From 13-2-20CM-66-19 sp963760225 (GTDB lineage Bacteria; Pseudomonadota; Gammaproteobacteria; Steroidobacterales; Steroidobacteraceae), in contig CAVXCD010000003.1 in NCBI GenBank assembly GCA_963760225.1, positions 62,001-126,000 on the forward strand: DNA of 64,000 nt, given 5' to 3'. The position numbers and the translations under genes are program-made. Numbering within the stretch: position 1 is the first letter of the stretch; each line of letters opens with the position of its first letter. This document shows positions 52,390 to 63,616 of the stretch, in pieces. A model generated the notes under the pieces. The model had not been told where the DNA came from, ran no database searches, and was given only the letters and a program-made list of their open reading frames with translations.

Positions 52390-52956
52390 TCACCGCAGCG
52401 CCGCCGCCAGGATCAGACGCGCCTTTTCCCAGTCGCGCTGCACGGTGCGTTCGGTGATCTCCAGCGTTTCGGCGATTTCCTTTTCGCTATAACCCCCGAA
52501 GTAGCGCATCTCTGCCACTTGCGCCACGCGAGGGTCTGCTTTCTCCAGATCCTTCAGCGCCTCGTGCACGTCCAGAACCGTCTGCTCATCGCCCCGGAGA
52601 TCGGACACCACCGGGCTGGATGTTTCTAAGAACTGCTGATTGCCGCCCCGCTTGAGTGCAATGCGCTCGCGTACGCTATTGAGTATTACCGAACGCATCA
52701 CCTGCGACGCGTAGGCAAAAAAAGCCCGTCGGTCCTCGGCACGAAGTTCTCCGGCGCGCGCGAATCGCAAATACGACTCGTGCACCAGACCGGTCGTGTC
52801 CAGAAGCGTGTCGCGTCCCCCCTGCCGTAGCCGCCCCTGCGCCAGACCATGGAGCTCAGCGTAGGCGGCGACAAACAAGGCGTCACGCGCCTTCGCATCG
52901 CCGCCGTGTATCCGTCCGAGGAGATCTGTGAGCTGGCCCATCGCATGTCTTGGCAT
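52390..52956 (-). CDS. ECF-family RNA polymerase sigma factor
   Basis: 188 residues. Sigma region 2 is seen in LVHESYLRFARAGELRAEDR and FFAYASQVMRSVILNSVRER; sigma region 4 in VAEMRYFGGYSEKEIAETLE and ITERTVQRDWEKARLILAAA. It belongs to the ECF-like type often coupled to Ser/Thr kinases. No anti-sigma gene is adjacent, and the kinase may take that role. The ATG at 52956 or 52941 could be the start. Confidence 0.92.
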   Translation of the reverse strand: MPRHAMGQLTDLLGRIHGGDAKARDALFVAAYAELHGLAQGRLRQGGRDTLLDTTGLVHESYLRFARAGELRAEDRRAFFAYASQVMRSVILNSVRERIALKRGGNQQFLETSSPVVSDLRGDEQTVLDVHEALKDLEKADPRVAQVAEMRYFGGYSEKEIAETLEITERTVQRDWEKARLILAAALR

Positions 52957-53193
52957 TGCTCGGTCCGGCGAGGCTAAAGATAGCGCTTTTGCGTAGTCGG
53001 AACCATAGCAGGCGATTCCGCCGAGCCAACCACCTGAGACTCACCCACCCCATGTCGGATTTGGCCGCCGGGCGGTGTCTTACCGCATGAGACAGCGAGA
53101 AATGCCTGGCATTTGAGCTCACGACAAGGCCGGGGACGGGATTACCAATAACTGTTTGACAAACCACACTTTCCCGCGGAGGAGTCAATCATC

Positions 53194-54444
53194 ATGAGAA
53201 CGCCAATCGCCATGGCGGCCGCTGTGTGCGCCACGCTGCTCTCTACTGCTGCAGTGTCGAGCACCGATCCGGTGCTCGAGTGGAACTCGATCATGCTCAA
53301 CACGGTAGCCAGTCAGAACCCGTTCTTTCAGGCGCGGTTCGCGGCAATTACCCAGGTGGCCGTGTTTGAAGCGGTAAACGCGATCGACAAGGATTTTGAG
53401 CCTTACCTCGGCACGATCACCGCGCCGTCCGGAGCATCACCAGATGCCGCCGCCGTCGCGGCAGCGCACGCCGTACTGGAGAACTATTTCCCTGGCAACG
53501 CATCCGCGCTCGACGCCGCATATGCCACGTCGCTTGCTCGCATTCCAAACGGAGGCGCAAAGCAGGACGGAATCGAAGTAGGTGAAGCGGCAGCCGCCGC
53601 GCTCATTGCGCTGCGCAGCGGCGATGACTCGGCACCTCCTGAGTTCTACTCGCCCACATCCTCTGCGCCGGGTGCGTGGCAACCGACCCCGAGCTGTCCG
53701 CCCGCCGGCGGTATCCTGCTACAGTGGCGCAATCTGCGTCCGTTCGCGATCGAGCGCGCCGATCAGTTTCGCGCCGCGCCCCCGCCGGTGCTCACAAGCG
53801 AGCGCTACGCGCGCGGCTACAACGAAGTCATGCGCGTCGGCAGTATCGACAGTGCGTTCCGACCTCAGGATCGCGCCGATGTGGCCCGATTCTACGCAGC
53901 GACAGCTCCGGTGCCGGTATGGAACTCGGTCGCTGCACAGGTAGCTGTTGAGCAGGGGCGTTCGATGTCGGAAAACGCCCGCGCGTTGGCTTTGATGGAC
54001 GTTGCCATCATCGACGCGTCCGCGTCAGTGTTCGACACGAAGTATTCTTATGACTTCTGGCGGCCGGAAACGGCGATCCACGCGAGCGGCGATACGACCT
54101 GGAAGCCATACATTGTGACACCATGCTTCCCGAGCTATGCGTCGGCACACGCCAGCTTAAGCAATGCGGCTCGCAAGGTACTCGAGCGACTCTATGGGAC
54201 GCGTCACCATTTCATCACCTTGAGCAACCCGACGGTTACGGGCGTAGTCCTGCAATACGAGACCTTTGAGCAGATCACCCACGACATCAACGATGCGCGT
54301 GTCTACGGCGGAATCCATTTCCGCTTCGATCAGGAAACAGGCGCTGAGCAGGGGCGACAAGTGGGCGCCTACGTGTACTGGCACATACTGCGGCGCCTAC
54401 ACAGTGAGCGGGACTATGGCGAGGCAGATCGAGCGGCGGAATGA
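53194..54444 (+). CDS. exported vanadium-haloperoxidase-like PAP2 protein
   Basis: 416 residues with a signal peptide (MRTPIAMAAAVCATLLSTAA). The vanadium chloroperoxidase/PAP2 phosphate-site motifs are present: KYSYDFWRPETAI (Lys...Arg-Pro), PCFPSYASAHASLSNAA (PS-x-Ser-x-H) and ARVYGGIHFRFD (Arg...His). Such proteins either oxidise halides with vanadate or dephosphorylate. GGAGGAG lies 11 nt before the ATG. It is divergent from the ECF gene; no partner gene is evident. Confidence 0.85.
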   Translation: MRTPIAMAAAVCATLLSTAAVSSTDPVLEWNSIMLNTVASQNPFFQARFAAITQVAVFEAVNAIDKDFEPYLGTITAPSGASPDAAAVAAAHAVLENYFPGNASALDAAYATSLARIPNGGAKQDGIEVGEAAAAALIALRSGDDSAPPEFYSPTSSAPGAWQPTPSCPPAGGILLQWRNLRPFAIERADQFRAAPPPVLTSERYARGYNEVMRVGSIDSAFRPQDRADVARFYAATAPVPVWNSVAAQVAVEQGRSMSENARALALMDVAIIDASASVFDTKYSYDFWRPETAIHASGDTTWKPYIVTPCFPSYASAHASLSNAARKVLERLYGTRHHFITLSNPTVTGVVLQYETFEQITHDINDARVYGGIHFRFDQETGAEQGRQVGAYVYWHILRRLHSERDYGEADRAAE

Positions 54445-54589
54445 CACCGAGAGGTGGTCTCAGGAAGCGGAGCGTTGTCCCGCAGGCAACTCTCCGCCTG
54501 TTCCTTGCTAGCCATTCGACCGCACGTGCAGCTCATGTACCAGCGGCGTCCTTTGAGAACTGCGGACGCCGTGGTGGAACCGTTTGTCT

Positions 54590-55804
54590 TTACACAGCTA
54601 CTGCGGCGTCGTGATTTTGCTGCACCGGCCTGAACGTCATCGCCATCATCACTGCAACTATCCCGAACCCCCAAGACACGAGGTACAAGGAGCTGTAGCG
54701 GCCAAACGTGTCGTAGAGCCATCCGCCGAGCACCGGGCCGGTGGCCATGCCGAGGCTCCCCGCCATCGCAGTACCGCCAATCACGGTACCCATAATCCGC
54801 AGTGGGAAGTTCTCGCGCGCCAGTACAGCGTACAGTGGCATCACGCCGCCGTAGGTAAATCCGAACGCCACGGCCACCGCGTAGAACACGTTTAAGGAAC
54901 TGGCAAAGTAATACGACGCCGCGAAAAACGCCTGCATCAAGAGCCCGGTGATCAGCGTGCGACGCGCACCGAACCGGTCGCCCGCCAGCCCGAATGCGAT
55001 GCGCCCGCCGAGACCCGCGAGTCCTTCCACACTGTAAATGGTCACTGCCGTGGTCAGCGGGATACCGCAGGTCACGGCATAGCTTACTGTGTGAATGATG
55101 GGTCCGGAGTGCGTCGCGCAGCAGAAGAAATTGGTGAGCGCCAACACAATGAATTGCGGCGATCGGGTCAGCTGCCCGATAGGCATCGCAGGCTCCAGGC
55201 TTGCAGCGTCGCCTCCCTGTGTGGAGGCTCGCTCGAGAGCTGGCGGTCGGCGCACTAAAAGCGATACCGGCACCAGTACGGACACCACCAGCACCGCCAC
55301 AATTTGCAGCACCTGCCGCCAGTCATGCACGCTCGCAAGCCGCGCGACCCACGGCGACATCGTCAGGGGTGCGACGCCGAATCCCACTGATACCAGTGAT
55401 ACCGCCAGGCTCCGCTGCGTCGAAAACCAGCCGGTCACGCAGGCCATGATTGGCGCGAAGATGGCCGAGGTCGCCAAGCCCACCAACAACCCGAATGCAA
55501 ATTGGAATCCGATCAGCGATGGCGCCATGCTCGCCAGTTCGAGGCCGGCGCCCAACAGAAGAGAGCCGATCAGGCAGGTCCAACGCGCGCCGATCCGATC
55601 GCTCAGGGCGCCCCACGCGGCGCTCCCCACTGCCATTGCGAGAAATCCGACGGTCATCGCGGCCGATACGCCGGTGATAGACCAACCCGTGTTGGTTGCG
55701 ATCGGCCGCAGCAACACGGGGAGCGAGAACATAGCGCCGAGCGCAATGCAGCCCATCACCGCGCCGGCGGCGACAATTATCCAGCGGTAGCGAGGTTCAG
55801 CCAT
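54590..55804 (-). CDS. MFS transporter
   Basis: 404 residues with about twelve membrane helices. The MFS loop 2-3 motif is seen in WGALSDRIGARW, and the second half has GRIAFGLAGDRFGARRTLIT. The ending FRPVQQNHDAAVAV is cytoplasmic. The substrate is unknown; the pattern fits the monocarboxylate/oxalate:formate antiporter-like group. It converges with the PAP2 gene. Confidence 0.9.
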   Translation of the reverse strand: MAEPRYRWIIVAAGAVMGCIALGAMFSLPVLLRPIATNTGWSITGVSAAMTVGFLAMAVGSAAWGALSDRIGARWTCLIGSLLLGAGLELASMAPSLIGFQFAFGLLVGLATSAIFAPIMACVTGWFSTQRSLAVSLVSVGFGVAPLTMSPWVARLASVHDWRQVLQIVAVLVVSVLVPVSLLVRRPPALERASTQGGDAASLEPAMPIGQLTRSPQFIVLALTNFFCCATHSGPIIHTVSYAVTCGIPLTTAVTIYSVEGLAGLGGRIAFGLAGDRFGARRTLITGLLMQAFFAASYYFASSLNVFYAVAVAFGFTYGGVMPLYAVLARENFPLRIMGTVIGGTAMAGSLGMATGPVLGGWLYDTFGRYSSLYLVSWGFGIVAVMMAMTFRPVQQNHDAAVAV

Positions 55805-55934
55805 GGAGCCTTGGCGCGAATCTTAGGATACCCTGCGCGGTTATTCGATACCCGGGATTCGATGGCCTTCAGGTGGATTTGTCGTAAGAACAACGACGCG
55901 CCAAAACGACCTTGGTTCTTAGGTGGAGCAAAAC

Positions 55935-56474
55935 ATGGAATTCAAAGGTGCAACCCTTTTGTACACATTGGCTGGCCTGATGATCACGTTCGCGGGGTTC
56001 TCGGCGCTGCTGTTGACTCTGCGACCGGCCGCTGGAGCGAGGTTGTCGCTGCTTGACAGATATCTTGCAAAAACGGTCATGACGTACATTTTCGTATTGA
56101 CGGCGGGAGCGCTGCTGCCGGCGCTCCTTGCGCTCTACGACGTTCAGGAAAAGTGGATTTGGCGAGGCTCTGCTGTGCTTTTCGGTCTGCCGATGCTGTC
56201 GCTGCAGGTCACCTATCCGCGCCGACGCCGCAAGGTGGTCGGCAAAGGACCACCGCCCGCAATATTCTCGGTCTTCGTCGTGTTCGGCTCCGCTGTGACC
56301 CTGGCGATGCTTGGCTACGTTTTAGCAGGCCTCCAATACGGCGCCGCAGCCTACATCACGGCGTTGACGATCGACTTCTTTACGGTCGCTTTCGCCTACG
56401 TGATAGCGCTCGATGTGATTATGCAGCAACCAATGAGTGTCGGAGCGACTGGCGGCGCATCAGGGGACGTTTGA
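55935..56474 (+). CDS. integral membrane protein of unknown function
   Basis: 179 residues from the ATG at 55935 (GGAG 6 nt upstream). About five to six hydrophobic segments (TLLYTLAGLMITFAGFSALL, MTYIFVLTAGALLPALLALY, FSVFVVFGSAVTLAMLGYVL). No motif I recognise. Divergent from the MFS transporter. Confidence 0.7.
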   Translation: MEFKGATLLYTLAGLMITFAGFSALLLTLRPAAGARLSLLDRYLAKTVMTYIFVLTAGALLPALLALYDVQEKWIWRGSAVLFGLPMLSLQVTYPRRRRKVVGKGPPPAIFSVFVVFGSAVTLAMLGYVLAGLQYGAAAYITALTIDFFTVAFAYVIALDVIMQQPMSVGATGGASGDV

Positions 56475-56581
56475 CGAATAAAAAGCGACAGCAGGCAATA
56501 TTCCCGGCTCGCGTTCCTGCCTCTCGATCGGCCCGCGCGCCGCGGCCGCCTTACCGCACCGGGCGCGCGATTTCAAACGCT

Positions 56582-57742
<1,161 letters not shown>

Positions 57743-57769
57743 GGTCTGCTCCACGAGAATATTGAGACC

Positions 57770-59731
57770 TTACGGGGCAGGCACATTGACGACCGTGTCC
57801 ACCATGGTGATCGAAGCACCCAGGGACAGGACTCTGCCGTTCAACGTCACAATCGAGGTATTACCCGCAGTAGAGAACGTTGCTCCCGCCTGCGAAATAA
57901 TGGTACCGACCATGGTTCCGCCGCCTGCCGCGTTGATCGTCGCGGCACTGCCGACCTGCCAGTAGACGTTTTTTGCCTGCGCGCCGTTGACGAGAAGGAC
58001 GCTCTCGGGGAATGCCGCACCCGGCCCTCCCACCGTGAGCGTGGTCGCCATCTGGAACACCCAGACCGCGTTGGCATCGCCTTGCGCATCGAGTGTCAGG
58101 TCTCCTCCTTGAATCATGAATGAGCCTGCCGCGGCGGTGTAAGTGCCCGGAGTCAACACGAGGTTGGCCAGGTTGCCGGCTCCGGCGTCGGGTCCCGGCG
58201 GTAGTGCTACCAGGGCGTTATAGGCAGTCAGCGCATCGGCCCTCGCCTGCATAGCGATCGCGGCGGTCGCGGCGGTTCCTTCGTTGGGACACATCACCGT
58301 CGGTGGCGGTGGAGCGGTGTAAATCAGCCCATTGACCGCGCCGATGTCGGCACCCGGGACCTCCGTGTAGGTGCAACCGGGGTTGGTATCGTTGAATCCG
58401 GTTACCAAGGTGGAGACGGCGGTGGTTCCGAGGTCGCCGTTGATCACGGTCAAGATTCCCGAATTAGTGGTTCCCGCCGAACCGCCGAAATCTCCAAACG
58501 GCGCGGCCGACCCCAGGGAAATCGGCGCCAGACAGCCCGACGTCCCGGAGCCCACAGTGAAACTCCAGGTGAAGTTACTGACCATGGTGTCGGCTGGGAC
58601 GGCCAGGTCCTTGACCCCGTTGGCACCGCCTTCAATCGTCGCCGTGTACGTCACGCCGGCGGTGAGGGCGCTCTGCGGAACAAACGTCGCAATTAGACCG
58701 GTGGCGGGGTCGAGGGTCACTGACGACGCGACAACCGGCGTGGATGCAGGCGGCGGGCCGGTCACGGTAAATGTCGTCGACGTTATCGTCGTAGGATTCA
58801 TCCGCGTACCGGAGGGCACCGTAAAGGTTGCATTGACAGACGCGTTGGGACACACACCGGTCGCATTGGCTGCAGGGGCGGTGGAAAGCACCGACACATT
58901 TCCGGTAGCGCTCGGCGCTGCCGCGGTGAACGTCCACACATAGTTGCTGGCCCCGGGCAATGGGGCTTGGTTGCCCGCCAGGGCATTGCCCGCCAAATCA
59001 GTGGCGGCGGTGGTAATCGTGGCGGTATAGGTATCGCCCACGGTCAAACTGGCGGCGGGCGTAAACACGGCGGTATTGGAGCCGACTGAGTAACTGACGC
59101 TGCCGGCGGGAGAGACGCAAGGCGCTGTGCAGGTCACCGTAAAGCTGGCGGCGGTGATCGTCGCGGGCGCCATACTCTTAGTGAAGATTGCGGTAACCGC
59201 CCGGTTACTGGGCACGCCGGTTGTCGGACCCGGAATCGTCGTCGCGGGGGCCGTCGAAAATACTCGGGGCCGAGTAACGTCCAGGGGGGTCCCCACCGTA
59301 GTAAATTTCCAGGCGTACGGGCCTGTCATCGCGATGCCGCTGGCGAGACTCGTGGCTCCGGTGATCGTGACGCTATATTCAGTGCCCGTCGCCAGAGCGG
59401 TGCCGGATGTCAGCGTGAAGGTGGCGACGGTATTGGTCGCGTTCAGAGTCACGACTCCGGTGGGATTTGCGCACGGGGCCACGCACGTCACCGTCATGCT
59501 TGCCATACCCGAGATCGGCGCCATCGACTCATTGAACGTTGCGGTGATGAGGGTATTGGTCAGTACGCCGGTCGCGCCGTTCGCCGGTGTCACCGAGGTT
59601 ACTGCGGGAGCACGAGCGGTAATTCCATTCGTCCCGAAGATGCCATCCCTCCCGCAGGCCGCGGCCAACGCGCCCAGCGTCAACGCCATCAACCACGTTC
59701 GGCATCGGGGACGGCTCTCAATGATGTTCAT
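57770..59731 (-). CDS. lipoprotein with Ig-like repeats and ice-binding-like (DUF3494) domain
   Basis: 653 residues from the ATG at 59731, which has GAGGGG 6 nt upstream; the ATG at 59737 lacks proper spacing. A lipoprotein-like signal (MALTLGALAAACG, Cys26) is followed by three Big_5-type Ig-like domains of ~110 residues (each with TPANGATGVLTNT-type starts and a W/F end), then a DUF3494 ice-binding-like beta-solenoid (~395-653: FGDFGGSAGTTNSGILTVIN, NLVLTPGTYTAAAGSFMIQG, ANAVWVFQMATTLTVGG). These proteins bind ice or surfaces, or act as adhesins. It precedes OmpA in one operon. Confidence 0.9.
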   Translation of the reverse strand: MNIIESRPRCRTWLMALTLGALAAACGRDGIFGTNGITARAPAVTSVTPANGATGVLTNTLITATFNESMAPISGMASMTVTCVAPCANPTGVVTLNATNTVATFTLTSGTALATGTEYSVTITGATSLASGIAMTGPYAWKFTTVGTPLDVTRPRVFSTAPATTIPGPTTGVPSNRAVTAIFTKSMAPATITAASFTVTCTAPCVSPAGSVSYSVGSNTAVFTPAASLTVGDTYTATITTAATDLAGNALAGNQAPLPGASNYVWTFTAAAPSATGNVSVLSTAPAANATGVCPNASVNATFTVPSGTRMNPTTITSTTFTVTGPPPASTPVVASSVTLDPATGLIATFVPQSALTAGVTYTATIEGGANGVKDLAVPADTMVSNFTWSFTVGSGTSGCLAPISLGSAAPFGDFGGSAGTTNSGILTVINGDLGTTAVSTLVTGFNDTNPGCTYTEVPGADIGAVNGLIYTAPPPPTVMCPNEGTAATAAIAMQARADALTAYNALVALPPGPDAGAGNLANLVLTPGTYTAAAGSFMIQGGDLTLDAQGDANAVWVFQMATTLTVGGPGAAFPESVLLVNGAQAKNVYWQVGSAATINAAGGGTMVGTIISQAGATFSTAGNTSIVTLNGRVLSLGASITMVDTVVNVPAP

Positions 59732-60463
59732 ATGCATCCCCTCACCCTATGAAATAGGAAAAACAATGAAACAATGGTCGTGCTGGAGAGACCGGCGGGC
59801 CGAGGACTGCACGGCGACGTACTGAGACACGGCGGCCTGGCTAGAGCCGTCTAACTTTCAGTGGCGTCTACCGGTGAACCCGGCGCGTGTGCATACGCGC
59901 TGCTGATGAGAAGTGCGCATGCGAGTGCTGCAACGATTATTTCCATTAAGAGTCCCTTAAGACCTGGAGACATGCGAATCGCCCGCAACAAACATGGTGG
60001 AGCGCCCGTAATTTGTGGAGTGAAATCGCTGCAATCACAATCGCGTGTCGAACCTCCCTAACACGTAGTCGACCATACATGGGTGCTGTTAGTCTGTGCG
60101 CTAGCGTACTCAGTCCTCCGACGGACCCACTGTTTCGCCCGAAGCGCTGGGTTGTTCCGAGACAGTTGTCATCTTCAACGGTGGTGAACTCGACGCCGCC
60201 GGTCCCGTCGCCTGGAAGCTCTTCACGCTCATTAGCGAGGCCGGACGCTGACATGTTGAGTCGCTACGGGTCCGATTTCGTATTACATAACGCAGTACGC
60301 ACGGAGCGTCGGCACTCGGATCCATGGTCCATGGGGTGCCTGACTCGAGCGCAAGAAGTTAGGGCGCGCTCATAGCCCACATGGGGGTTTCGAATGACGC
60401 GAGGCCGCGGCGTTGCACGGGCCGATCGCCCGAGAACTCAAGCCGGCTTGTCAACCGGTTTCG
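59732..60463. other. 732-bp intergenic region, no gene recognised
   Basis: Lies between the minus-strand Rieske gene and the minus-strand ice-binding operon, upstream of the latter. It must hold that operon's promoter, but I see no clear -35/-10 pair. Short open frames have no recognisable product. Confidence 0.45.
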
Positions 60464-61609
60464 CTATCGTCCGAGCGATATCAAGCCCAAGCCGGCGATG
60501 CCCGAGTCAGAATCTTTCGTCGGCACACCGCAGCGTGCGAGCACCGCCCGCAGATCGCGCAGCGGCGGAAACGCCTCATTGTTCCAGTCCGCGCCCTGCG
60601 AGTCATGCGCCCGCTGCTCGTGCTCAACGATGTCTTTGTCCTCGCGAAAGATGTTCTCCGTAAACCAGGTTACGAATGGCCACACCGCGTGGATGAGCCC
60701 CGGGATCCGCGGCTTCTTGACGGATAGATAGCCGTAGGTGCGATTAGTGCGCTGCTCGGCATCCAGAGGGGTGTAGCCGAGCCACACATCCAGTACCGGG
60801 TCGCTGGATTGCTGAATGTCCCGCCCGACCCAGACCTTGAGGTTCTGGTTCGGGTAGTCGGTACGGATACGCATATGGTCGGAGAAATCCTTCTTCGCAG
60901 TGCCACGCTTGCGCATCAGATCCACGATCACCTGCTCGCCGATCGAGGACTTGCCCGCGGCGCGGCTGAAGCTGTATTCGACCTGTGCCCAGTTCTCACC
61001 GTGGTTGTAGCTGAGGCACCGCGCCCGGATGGAGCCCATCTGCTTGCGGTGCATGAATTGGTGGTTCATGTCGAAGAGATTCTCGTGCATGAAGGTGTAG
61101 TGGCAGGCCACCTCACGATTCAGCCGCCGCGTCTTGTAGTCCTTGCGCTGCGACGAGCCCAGGCTGCCGGGCAGACGGCTCTGGGCCAACGCAGGATCGC
61201 CGGGGAAAACGAAGATGAGGCCGTCGAGCTCACGGGCCGGGTAAGCCCTCACGGCGGCGAGCAGTCGATCCGGCAACATATAAGGGATCGATACGCACTT
61301 GCCGGTGCAGTTATAGGTCCAACCGTGGTAATGGCACTTCAGTTCGTCCCCGGTGACCACGCCGAGGTGCAGCGGTACCTGCCGATGCGCACAACGATCT
61401 TCCAGTGCGAAGACTTTGCCGCTCGCGCCCCGGTAGAGGACGATCGGGTCACCGGCGAAGCGGCGCGCCAAAGTTTTTCCCACCTTCAGTTCGTCGCACC
61501 AGGCGACCGGATACCAGTAATCCGGATGCGCGCCCACGCGGCGCAGATCGCTGGGGTTCGGCGAATGGGGGGTGCTCAGCGTCACCAGCTTCGGCATATC
61601 GTCCGACAT
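60464..61609 (-). CDS. Rieske non-heme iron oxygenase, alpha-subunit type
   Basis: 381 residues from the ATG at 61609 (GGAG 8 nt upstream). The Rieske [2Fe-2S] motif C73-x-H75...C92-x2-H95 (CAHRQVPLHLGVVTGDELKC with HYHGW after it) is complete. A mononuclear-iron site follows (NLFDMNHQFMHRKQMG, with Asp and two His). Such enzymes add or use O2 on aromatic or other substrates, with a separate reductase not in the window. Its neighbour is the TauD-type oxygenase, same strand, 225 nt upstream. The substrate is unknown. Confidence 0.9.
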   Translation of the reverse strand: MSDDMPKLVTLSTPHSPNPSDLRRVGAHPDYWYPVAWCDELKVGKTLARRFAGDPIVLYRGASGKVFALEDRCAHRQVPLHLGVVTGDELKCHYHGWTYNCTGKCVSIPYMLPDRLLAAVRAYPARELDGLIFVFPGDPALAQSRLPGSLGSSQRKDYKTRRLNREVACHYTFMHENLFDMNHQFMHRKQMGSIRARCLSYNHGENWAQVEYSFSRAAGKSSIGEQVIVDLMRKRGTAKKDFSDHMRIRTDYPNQNLKVWVGRDIQQSSDPVLDVWLGYTPLDAEQRTNRTYGYLSVKKPRIPGLIHAVWPFVTWFTENIFREDKDIVEHEQRAHDSQGADWNNEAFPPLRDLRAVLARCGVPTKDSDSGIAGLGLISLGR

Positions 61610-61834
61610 CACAGGCTCCACCGGCGAAGAACTCTCTTGGGGCCAGTTTGCACCGAATCGGCGCCTGCGGCGCACAAACCTGTGCCGGACGGCGGCTCCG
61701 ACCGGGACCTGGAATCCGAACCTTAGCGGTGGGCAGATCCTTTCGGCAGGTTCTGGTGCATTAGCCTTGATGCACCAGATCCGACGCAAAGCCGCGACAA
61801 ATCGCGATTAACCATGGAACTTCGGCGTCGCGCG

Positions 61835-62716
61835 TCATGCTTTGGGCCGTGTGCCGAGGATCGAGACGCGCTGGCCGTAGCGTGAATAGGGAAAATAATC
61901 CCATACGGAGTGATGCTGGACCGCACGATTGTCCCAAAAAGTCAGCGTATTGGGATACCAGCGTACCCGGCACTGAAACTCGACATGGCTTTCGAGGTGC
62001 CGGTAGAGGAATTCGAGGAGCGCGTCGCTTTCCTCGGGCGAGAGTTCATTGATGCGCGTCGTAAAGCCGCGATTGACGAAGAGCACCTGCTTTCCGCTGT
62101 CGGGATGGCGGGTGACCACGGGATGCGTCGCCTTCGGCCAACCGCCGGGCGGCGGCGCATTACCGTGTGCACCGACATAAAGCTTCGAGCCTTCGTGCGT
62201 GGCGGTGAGACTCTTGACGAATTCCTGCATTACCGGAGACAGCGTTTCGTAGGCGCGGATCGCGCTGATGAAGCACGTGTCGCCACCGCCGATCTCCGGC
62301 GTCTTGGTGATGTAGAGCATCGACCCCATGGGCGGCTCGGCGTCGCAGGTCACGTCGCTGTGCCACACTTCGCCCGAGACGTAGCGCGACGATTGATCCG
62401 CCTTCACCACATAGATCTCCGGGTCCGCGGCGCCACCCACTTCGGCCTTCTGGGCGTTGTAGGGATGGACGTGCAGCGTGCCGAACAGGCGGCCGAAGCG
62501 TTTGTGATCCTCGGGCGTCAAGACCTGGTCGCGGAATACGAGCACATGATAGGCGTTGAACGCCTCGCGAATTTCTCTGAGCTGCTCTGCCGAAATCGGT
62601 TTCGACAGATCAATGCCGCCGATCTCGGCGCCGACGACGGGCGTCAGCGGATCGACCATGATGGTGCGCGGATTGAGCCGCTTTTCCTGGGCTTCGAGTC
62701 TGGGAGCGGCCGCCAT
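61835..62716 (-). CDS. TauD/TfdA-type 2-oxoglutarate dioxygenase
   Basis: 293 residues from the ATG at 62716 (GGAG 6 nt upstream). The iron site H119-x-D121 (WHSDVT) and the late His (VQHHSVWDY, ~268) with the 2-oxoglutarate Arg (YGQRVSI, ~283) are present. The N-terminus has the typical VVGAEIGGIDLSKPISAEQL. The family hydroxylates taurine, 2,4-D or alkyl sulfates. With the Rieske gene it may form a small oxygenase pathway; the true substrate is not seen. Confidence 0.9.
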   Translation of the reverse strand: MAAAPRLEAQEKRLNPRTIMVDPLTPVVGAEIGGIDLSKPISAEQLREIREAFNAYHVLVFRDQVLTPEDHKRFGRLFGTLHVHPYNAQKAEVGGAADPEIYVVKADQSSRYVSGEVWHSDVTCDAEPPMGSMLYITKTPEIGGGDTCFISAIRAYETLSPVMQEFVKSLTATHEGSKLYVGAHGNAPPPGGWPKATHPVVTRHPDSGKQVLFVNRGFTTRINELSPEESDALLEFLYRHLESHVEFQCRVRWYPNTLTFWDNRAVQHHSVWDYFPYSRYGQRVSILGTRPKA

Positions 62717-62838
62717 GTGTTCTCCATCCTCCACCGGCGGAAACGTTACGCCCGCCCGTATCGGCAATACAAGCGCGGAAAATCGCCCGCATTTCCAGCA
62801 AATTCCCCGACTTGATGAATGCTCGCCAAAGCCTTAGT

Positions 62839-62979
62839 TCACGGGAGCGTTGCGAAACTGCGCAGGCGCCGGCGGAAGTTGACGGTGGCGGTTTCGACGG
62901 CGACCGCCGGGCCAGCGCGCCAGAAGACCAGCCCGGTCAGGAGGCCATAGCAGAGAACCCGGCGTGCTGTGCTCTTCAT
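62839..62979 (-). CDS. possible small exported peptide
   Basis: 46 residues from the ATG at 62979, with AGGAG 6 nt upstream. The start reads MKSTARRVLCYGLLTGLVFW and then RAGPAVAVETAT, a good signal peptide with an AVA cleavage site, followed by only about 16 residues (VNFRRRLRSFATLP). Either a small exported peptide or the start of a gene whose remainder is lost; a downstream frame (FPPAPAQFRNAPVN-like) hints at a frameshift. No family recognised. It points the same way as the TauD gene. Confidence 0.4.
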   Translation of the reverse strand: MKSTARRVLCYGLLTGLVFWRAGPAVAVETATVNFRRRLRSFATLP

Positions 62980-63616
62980 TGCGCTCCTGCTGGGTTATGT
63001 GCGCCGCTACGCCTGACACTAATATCGGCGGGTCCTGATGACTGCTTGATATTCAGGATCCGATTGTTTTGCGAAGAGCGCACCTGACTCATTTTCGTTG
63101 ACGCCTGCAGCTGACGCGACTGTTTCGTCGCAGCTCAAGCTTGTGCGTTTGGGTGCTACCGCTCGGGACGTACGCAGCTACCGCCGACGATCGTTGATGG
63201 TGAGCACGATGGCCTGCAAACGTTGCAATTTTGAACCGAAGACCCGTAGCTCGCGGAGACATTGGACGCCATGGCCTCAGGTTTCGCCATGATTTCAGGA
63301 ACATAGCTCGTTCTGACCCGTGGACTGAAAATCCGCGTGTCTGATTCGATTCAGCCCCTGGCCACCATCAAAATCAAAGCGTTGATCGAGAATGACACGA
63401 ACGTAAAGTGTCCAATTTTTACTGGACAGCGCCCTGACGTTGTCGGTGTTGTCGTCTTCAAGCGGATGAGAAGCGACCGACCGCAGTCGGGCCAACTCCG
63501 GTCATTGAGGACCCTAAAATTTCCCACGACCTGACGTTCGTCGCTTCAGGTTAGTATTCCGTGAATAGTTGATGGGAGTATGGCTGGACAATCGACGCTG
63601 AATGCTGGAGGCGCGA
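62980..63616. other. 637-bp intergenic region with att-like scar
   Basis: No gene recognised. Contains the last tRNA-Phe 3' piece (63321-63367). The remainder shows no coding pattern. Confidence 0.5.
63321..63367 (+). repeat. tRNA-Phe 3'-half direct repeat (att-like), copy 5, decayed
   Basis: TGGACTGAAAATCCGCGTGT matches the anticodon arm; the T arm is damaged (three bases missing, CCGCCCC is CAGCCCC), then CTGGCCACCA is intact. Same orientation as the other copies, and the most decayed. Confidence 0.75.

Noticed and set aside
60809..61726. 305-residue frame on the + strand
   Set aside because: Lies antisense to the Rieske oxygenase, which has full motifs and a ribosome site; the + strand frame has no family features.
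61910..62815. 301-residue frame on the + strand
   Set aside because: Antisense shadow of the TauD-type gene; Arg/Ala-rich without motifs.
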